Under the pieces are notes generated by a model, which saw nothing but the letters and a program-made list of their open reading frames with translations, was not told the origin of the DNA and ran no database searches. The position numbers and the translations under genes are program-made. This document shows positions 59,516 through 64,000 of a stretch of DNA of 64,000 bases, one piece after another; within the stretch, counting starts at the first letter, position 1; each line of letters opens with the position of its first letter. Source of the stretch: Clostridia bacterium (GTDB lineage Bacteria; Bacillota; Clostridia; Oscillospirales; Acutalibacteraceae). The stretch lies in contig JAFTUG010000002.1 in NCBI GenBank assembly GCA_017466365.1, forward strand, positions 1 through 64,000. The letters run 5' to 3'.

Positions 59516-59533
59516 TAAATTAAAGAGCAAACG
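59501..59533. promoter_or_regulatory. Inverted repeat over promoter, operator candidate
   Basis: CGTTTGCTCT (59501-59510) and AGAGCAAACG (59524-59533) are perfect 10-base arms around 13 bases. The left arm reaches the -10 box and the right arm spans the expected start and ends beside the ribosome site. A transcript would hold only the right arm, so this looks like a protein-binding operator rather than an RNA hairpin. Confidence 0.6.
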
Positions 59534-59544
59534 GAGGTGTAAAA

Positions 59545-60516
59545 ATGAGAAAGATTATTTCGGCTTTGTGTATTGTGTGTATCATGGTTATGCTTTTGAA
59601 TTGCTGTGCAAATAACAGCATGAATGATGAAGCACAGAGTTCATCGACAAGTGCGTCCGTAACCGATGCACCCAAAACAAACGGGGCTACTGCAGAAGCA
59701 ACAGAGAAAGAAAAAACAACACAAGCGGAATCCGTAATAAAAACTGAAACAATTACAATCAAAAATGAAAAATACAGTTTTACAATTCAGAAAACTGACT
59801 TTGAGAAAAATTATTCAGAAGAAATATTGATGAATATTTCTAGGCTTGTTCCCATGGGATTCGGACTGGACGATTACGATAACTGGAACGGTACACCCAA
59901 CGAGGTTATTAATGATGTTTTACGTTGTGTCCAGGTTTCGAGAAATAACTGGTTTTTTGAACGCTATGATAATGATTCTCCCGAATATACAGCTGCTCAG
60001 AATGAAATGTCGAAAAATCCTTTTGAGCCGAGTGATGTGGACTGCTTTGTAATTACCGATATAGAAAAAATTAATAAATTTCTTTCTGAAAGATTCGGTT
60101 CGGAAGCACGGCAGTTCAAATCGGAAGATTTTGAAACCTATAATGAGGTCAAGGTAAGTGATGAACCGATTGCCTTGGGATACTTGTATCCTACATACAG
60201 ATATGTTTATTTGCCTGAAAGTGAAATGGTTGCTTGTTTCGTTGAATATTTTACAGGTTCTGAAGGTCCTGCCGCATATATTTATGATATACAAACCGTT
60301 GATGGTTCATATATAGTGAAAGCTGTTTCAGGTTCATATAATTATGGAGAAAACGGCGATACTTTTGCCGGTATGCAAAGCGATGCTTTGAAAAATTTCG
60401 GACAGTATACCGAAGACAGTCTTGATAATTATACTATGACACTGGCATATGATAATAACGGGAATTTGTATACGAAGAGCGTGAAAAAAACACAGATTCT
60501 TCCAGATAATTATTAA
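59545..60516 (+). CDS. Putative lipoprotein, unknown
   Basis: A 323-residue exported protein. The start KIISALCIVCIMVMLLNCCA has a signal helix and a possible lipobox LLNC, atypical because Asn precedes the Cys. A Ser/Thr/Ala-rich linker follows (about 25-60), then a mixed domain with many Tyr and acidic residues (FGLDDYDNWNGTPNEVINDV, YLYPTYRYVYLPESEMVACF). The last third (YDIQTVDGSYIVKAVSGSYN) looks like a beta sheet. I do not recognise it. Confidence 0.65.
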   Translation: MRKIISALCIVCIMVMLLNCCANNSMNDEAQSSSTSASVTDAPKTNGATAEATEKEKTTQAESVIKTETITIKNEKYSFTIQKTDFEKNYSEEILMNISRLVPMGFGLDDYDNWNGTPNEVINDVLRCVQVSRNNWFFERYDNDSPEYTAAQNEMSKNPFEPSDVDCFVITDIEKINKFLSERFGSEARQFKSEDFETYNEVKVSDEPIALGYLYPTYRYVYLPESEMVACFVEYFTGSEGPAAYIYDIQTVDGSYIVKAVSGSYNYGENGDTFAGMQSDALKNFGQYTEDSLDNYTMTLAYDNNGNLYTKSVKKTQILPDNY

Positions 60517-60519
60517 ATT

Positions 60520-60560
60520 AATCCCCGAAAAGGTTTTAAAGCCTTCTCGGGGATTTCTGC
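60520..60560. terminator. Bidirectional terminator
   Basis: AATCCCCGAaAAGG pairs with CCTTcTCGGGGATT around TTTTAAAG, between two convergent genes. Confidence 0.88.
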
Positions 60561-60573
60561 TTGTGTGATTAAA

Positions 60574-61737
60574 TTAAAGAGTTGTGAGGGTCTCCATAAC
60601 GTAGTTGCCGAAATCCTCGCAGGTTGCGCCGTCTGCTCTGCCTGTAATCTTAAGCTTCTTTTCTTCGTACATGCAGATATCGAGTGCTCTTTCAAGCTTA
60701 TCTGCTTCAGCCTGCTTGCCGATGTGTGAAAGAAGCATAACAGCCGCTCTGAGCATGGAGCAGGGGTCTGCATACTTGCCTCTGCCTTCTCTCATCATTC
60801 TGGGTGCAGAGCCGTGGATAGCTTCAAACATAGCGTATTTCTTGCCGATGTTTGCGCTGCCTGCAGTGCCTACGCCACCCTGAAATTCAGCTGCTTCGTC
60901 TGTGATGATATCGCCGTAAAGGTTGGGAAGAACGAATACCTTGAAATCGGTTCTTCTCTTCTTGTCGATAAGCTTTGCTGTTGTGATATCAATATACCAT
61001 TCATCGGTTGTGATTTCGGGATATTCCTTGCCGATTTCCTTGCAGAGGTTAAGGAACTTACCGTCTGTTGTTTTGATAACATTAGCCTTCTGAATGATGG
61101 AAACTCTGTCTTTCTTGTTTCTTCTTGCGTAGTCATAAGCAAGTCTTGCAATTCTCTGTGTGCCTTCTGTTGTGGTAACGACAAAGTCCATGGCAAGGTC
61201 ATCTGTGATGTTAACACCCTTTGAACCTACAGCATATGCGCCCTCTGTGTTTTCACGGAAGAATGTCCAGTCGATGCCTTCTTCGGGGACTTTTACGGGA
61301 CGGAGATTTGCAAAAAGGTCAAGAGCCTTTCTCATTGCAACGTTAGCTGATTCAATGTTGGGCCAGGGATCGCCTGCCTGGGGAGTGGTTGTGGGGCCCT
61401 TGAGGATAACGGGACATTTTTTGAGCTCTTCAAGAACGTCATCGGGGATTGCCTTGTTGACTGCAACACGGTTTTCGATTGTTAGACCGTCGATTGTCTT
61501 AAACTCGATTTTGCCGTTTTCAACATCTTCCTTAAGAAGAAATTCAAGAACTCTTGCTGCTTCGTTTGTGATGATGGGGCCGATGCCGTCGCCGCCGCAA
61601 ACGCCGATTGTGAGCTTATCGAGAGTTGAATAATCAATGAAATCGCCCTGTTGCTTTATAGCTTCGCTTCTTGCGTCCTGTTCTCTGATGAGAGCTTCAA
61701 ACTTTTCAAGAGCGGCTTTAATCTGTACTTCTGTCAT
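60574..61737 (-). CDS. icd: Isocitrate/isopropylmalate dehydrogenase family, likely Icd
   Basis: A 387-residue decarboxylating dehydrogenase. Motifs: GVCGGDGIGPIITNEAARVL, ILKGPTTTPQ, LFANLRPVKVPEEGIDWTFF with RENTEGAY, the YIDITTAKL metal region, VLPNLYGDIITDEAAEFQGG and EAIHGSAPRMM. RENTEGxY and its pairing with aconitase 12 bases upstream favour isocitrate over isopropylmalate. It would make 2-oxoglutarate for glutamate. Cofactor (NAD or NADP) cannot be fixed by eye. AAGGAG precedes the ATG. Confidence 0.87.
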   Translation of the reverse strand: MTEVQIKAALEKFEALIREQDARSEAIKQQGDFIDYSTLDKLTIGVCGGDGIGPIITNEAARVLEFLLKEDVENGKIEFKTIDGLTIENRVAVNKAIPDDVLEELKKCPVILKGPTTTPQAGDPWPNIESANVAMRKALDLFANLRPVKVPEEGIDWTFFRENTEGAYAVGSKGVNITDDLAMDFVVTTTEGTQRIARLAYDYARRNKKDRVSIIQKANVIKTTDGKFLNLCKEIGKEYPEITTDEWYIDITTAKLIDKKRRTDFKVFVLPNLYGDIITDEAAEFQGGVGTAGSANIGKKYAMFEAIHGSAPRMMREGRGKYADPCSMLRAAVMLLSHIGKQAEADKLERALDICMYEEKKLKITGRADGATCEDFGNYVMETLTTL

Positions 61738-61749
61738 TTTTATATCTCC

Positions 61750-63684
61750 TTATTTGCCGATATTCTTTGTATAGTTTAGAAGTCCGCCGTCAAGAATCAT
61801 TGCGGTCTGTCTGTCGGAATAATCATAAGCAAGCTCGTATTTTTCGCCCTTGGTTACGTTTTCAAGGATAACCTTTGCACCGTTCTTGATATTCTTTCTT
61901 ATATTGTTGAGGGCGAGGATATCGTCGGTGTCAATCTTGTCATAATCATCGGGATTTGCAAATGTGAAGGGCATGATGCCTGCGTTTATGAGGTTAGCAC
62001 AATGAATTCTTGCGAACGATTTAGCGATAACAGCCTTGATTCCGAGATAAAGAGGAACAAGTGCTGCATGCTCTCTCGATGAACCCTGACCGTAGTTTGC
62101 GCCGCCGATGATGAAGCCCTTGCCTGCAGCTTTGCAACGCTCTGCAAAGTGTTCGTCACACTGCTTGAAGCAGAAGTTTGAAAGGAAAGGAATGTTTGAA
62201 CGGTAGGGGAGAATCTTTGCGCCTGCAGGCATGATATGGTCGGTTGTTATGTTATCGCCAACCTTGAGAATTGCAGGAGCCTCGATGTTTTCGGGCAATT
62301 CAACGCTTGTGGGGAAAGGTTTGATGTTGGGACCGTACTTAATTTCAACGCTGTCAGCCTCCTCAACACTTGCAGGCTTTTCGATCATGTTATCATTGAT
62401 GATGAAGCGTTCGGGCATTGTGATTTCCGGCATCTCGCCGAGTGTTCTCGGGTCTGTGAGATAACCTGTAATTGCCGATGCTGCTGCAACCTCGGGGCTT
62501 ACAAGATAAATACCTGCGTCTGCAGTACCCGATCTTCCCTCAAAGTTTCTGTTGAAGGTACGGAGTGAAACGCCCTTTGACTGCGGTGACTGACCCATGC
62601 CGATGCAGGGACCGCATGAACATTCGAGAAGTCTTGCACCTGCACAGAGGATATCGGAAAGCGCACCGTTGAGTGAAAGCATATTGAGAACCTGCATTGA
62701 ACCCGGTGAAATGGTGAGGCTTACGTTGGGAGCAACTTTCTTGCCCTTGAGTATAGCCGCAACCTTGAGAAGGTCAAGCAGAGATGAGTTTGTGCATGAA
62801 CCGATGCATACCTGACTGATTTCAATGTTGCCGATTTCTTCAACGGTTTTAACGTTGTCAGGCATATGAGGCATCGCTGCCATGGGAGCAAGCTTGCAAA
62901 GGTCGATATCAATGATTTCATCGTACTGTGCATCCTCATCGGGGAGAAGTTCTGTCCAGTCTTCTTCTCTGCCCTGTGCTTTAAGGAATTCTTTTGTTGT
63001 TTCATCAGAGGGGAAAACAGAGGTTGTTGCACCAAGCTCTGCACCCATGTTTGTGATTGTAGCTCTTTCGGGAACGGAGAGTGTTTTAACGCCCTCACCG
63101 CCGTATTCGATAATCTTGCCAACGCCGCCCTTAACGCTCATAATGCGGAGAACTTCAAGAATGATGTCCTTTGCACCGACCCAGGGTGAAAGCTTGCCCG
63201 AAAGGCGGACAAGGGTCATTTTCGGCATTGTTGTGTAGTATGTACCGCCGCCCATTGCAACTGCAACATCAAGACCGCCTGCGCCGATTGCGAGCATGCC
63301 GATACCGCCGCCTGTGGGAGTATGGCTGTCTGAACCGATAAGAGTTTTACCGGGTTTTCCGAAGCGTTCAAGATGAAGCTGATGGCAGATACCGTTGCCG
63401 GGCTTTGAGAAAAGAAGACCTCTTTTCTTTGCAACGCTCTGAATAAATCTGTGGTCGTCTGCGTTTTCAAAACCGTTCTGCAAGGTATTGTGGTCGATAT
63501 ATGAAACCGAAAGCTCTGTGCGTACTCTTTCAACACCCATTGCTTCAAATTCAAGGTATGCCATAGTACCCGTTGCATCCTGGGTAAGTGTCTGGTCAAT
63601 CTTAAGACCGATTTCGGTGCCGGGTATCATTTCGCCGCTGACAAGATGGCTCTTGATCAGCTTCTGGCCTATTGTCATTCCCAT
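61750..63684 (-). CDS. acn: Aconitate hydratase
   Basis: A 644-residue aconitase. ATG 63684 follows AGGAGGA by six bases and gives MGMTIGQKLIKSHLV; the frame from 63738 begins upstream of the ribosome site. Cluster ligands are in QVCIGSCTNSSL and CSCGPCIGMGQSP. Also DSHTPTGGGIGMLAIGAGGL, DNITTDHIMPAG and NYGQGSSREHAALVP. The shorter length and lack of a linker insert fit the mitochondrial-like or homoaconitase-like monomeric group common in anaerobes. Converts citrate to isocitrate. First gene of an acn-icd operon; no citrate synthase is near. Confidence 0.93.
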   Translation of the reverse strand: MGMTIGQKLIKSHLVSGEMIPGTEIGLKIDQTLTQDATGTMAYLEFEAMGVERVRTELSVSYIDHNTLQNGFENADDHRFIQSVAKKRGLLFSKPGNGICHQLHLERFGKPGKTLIGSDSHTPTGGGIGMLAIGAGGLDVAVAMGGGTYYTTMPKMTLVRLSGKLSPWVGAKDIILEVLRIMSVKGGVGKIIEYGGEGVKTLSVPERATITNMGAELGATTSVFPSDETTKEFLKAQGREEDWTELLPDEDAQYDEIIDIDLCKLAPMAAMPHMPDNVKTVEEIGNIEISQVCIGSCTNSSLLDLLKVAAILKGKKVAPNVSLTISPGSMQVLNMLSLNGALSDILCAGARLLECSCGPCIGMGQSPQSKGVSLRTFNRNFEGRSGTADAGIYLVSPEVAAASAITGYLTDPRTLGEMPEITMPERFIINDNMIEKPASVEEADSVEIKYGPNIKPFPTSVELPENIEAPAILKVGDNITTDHIMPAGAKILPYRSNIPFLSNFCFKQCDEHFAERCKAAGKGFIIGGANYGQGSSREHAALVPLYLGIKAVIAKSFARIHCANLINAGIMPFTFANPDDYDKIDTDDILALNNIRKNIKNGAKVILENVTKGEKYELAYDYSDRQTAMILDGGLLNYTKNIGK

Positions 63685-63719
63685 TATCCATCCTCCTGTA
63701 ATAAAAACAATAATATACA

Positions 63720-63748
63720 ATTTTATGCCAACAATCACTGTTTGTCAA
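63720..63748 (-). promoter_or_regulatory. acn-icd promoter
   Basis: On the minus strand TTGACA, 17 bases, TAAAAT, ending 36 bases before the acn start. Confidence 0.8.
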
Positions 63749-63813
63749 GTGTTAAAGCAGCTTATTTAATATTTATTTATATAAAAACGGTGTCTGAATT
63801 TTTCTTTTTGCTG

Positions 63814-63841
63814 TTGACTTTTTTCTTTGATATGTTATACT
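63814..63841 (+). promoter_or_regulatory. Promoter of right-edge gene
   Basis: TTGACT, 16 bases, TATACT with an extended TG before the -10. It lies 30 bases before ATG 63871 and is divergent from acn. Confidence 0.75.
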
Positions 63842-63870
63842 TATAAAAGTAACATTGAAAGGAAAGAACT

Positions 63871-64000
63871 ATGAGTTTTACTGTTAAAGGATGTAAAAAA
63901 TACGGTAAGGATATGCCCGTAGATATTTCTGTTTCAGGCGGCGTTTTCGGCGGTGCTTCGGGTACCGTTTTTCAATTTGATAATTGTGTTGTTTTTCCCG
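63871..64000 (+). CDS. Unknown protein, 3' end outside window
   Basis: The first 43 codons of a gene cut by the window end. ATG 63871 follows AAAGGAAAG. The visible part reads MSFTVKGCKKYGKDMPVDIS, then a Gly/Val/Phe-rich stretch SGGVFGGASGTVFQFDNCVV. No signal peptide or known motif is seen. I cannot assign it. Confidence 0.55.
   Translation, partial: MSFTVKGCKKYGKDMPVDISVSGGVFGGASGTVFQFDNCVVFP

Overview
The window looks like the chromosome of an uncultured, gut-type, spore-forming Clostridia (Oscillospirales/Ruminococcaceae-like Firmicute). Evidence for this: strong AGGAGG-type ribosome sites, TTG and GTG starts, sporulation genes yabP and yabQ in the conserved yabM-yabN-yabO-yabP-yabQ-divIC-yabR order, a recJ-rel-dtd-MBL-hemZ block, an initiator tRNA, and many small secreted proteins of the gut Firmicute type. 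This placement is inference from gene content; no taxonomic search was possible.

Region 1 (1 to about 15,190) is the right-hand part of a mobilizable element. It carries a ParM-like actin, a ParR-like partner, a TraD/DUF3847 relaxosome protein, an oriT with an RSF1010/pIP501-type nic sequence, a MobA/MobL (MobQ) relaxase and, at the far end, a large serine recombinase that has lost its catalytic N-terminus. Between relaxase and recombinase lies an AT-rich cargo (4.3-13.5 kb): an ECF-type sigma factor, a DUF4367-type anti-sigma, two small secreted proteins, an ABC-2 permease fused to an M1-peptidase-like domain without HExxH, an ABC ATPase, a second permease and two polytopic DUF6056-like proteins. 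Two near-identical upstream motifs (5132-5162 and 6600-6631) suggest that the sigma factor drives both the anti-sigma operon and the secreted-protein/ABC operon. This is the best candidate for an undescribed system here.

Region 2 (15.2-31.7 kb) is chromosomal: initiator tRNA-Met, a GPH sugar transporter with a glycoside-hydrolase-like protein and a phosphoesterase, metF, a metallo-beta-lactamase-fold protein, two LCAT-like secreted hydrolases, an NfeD/SPFH pair, an FAD oxidoreductase and a GDSL esterase. Region 3 (31.7-39.3 kb) has a GH38 alpha-mannosidase, an M28 peptidase, a DUF1292 protein and a CE15-like esterase. Between these genes lie two apparent non-coding RNAs: a rod-shaped 6S-RNA candidate (37,051-37,245) and an unassigned RNA of about 407 nt with its own promoter and terminator (37,722-38,128).

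Region 4 (39.4-53.8 kb) is core physiology: recJ, rel, dtd, hemZ, a nucleoside kinase, the yab sporulation/division cluster with HU, a class I fumarase alpha subunit without its beta partner, and long-form hpf. Region 5 (53.9-64 kb) has an RNA methyltransferase, a lipid kinase, a phosphoesterase, a secreted papain-like protein, an MFS transporter with a DUF6440 protein, a lipoprotein behind a promoter-overlapping inverted repeat, an aconitase-isocitrate dehydrogenase operon for 2-oxoglutarate/glutamate synthesis, and the start of an unrecognised gene.
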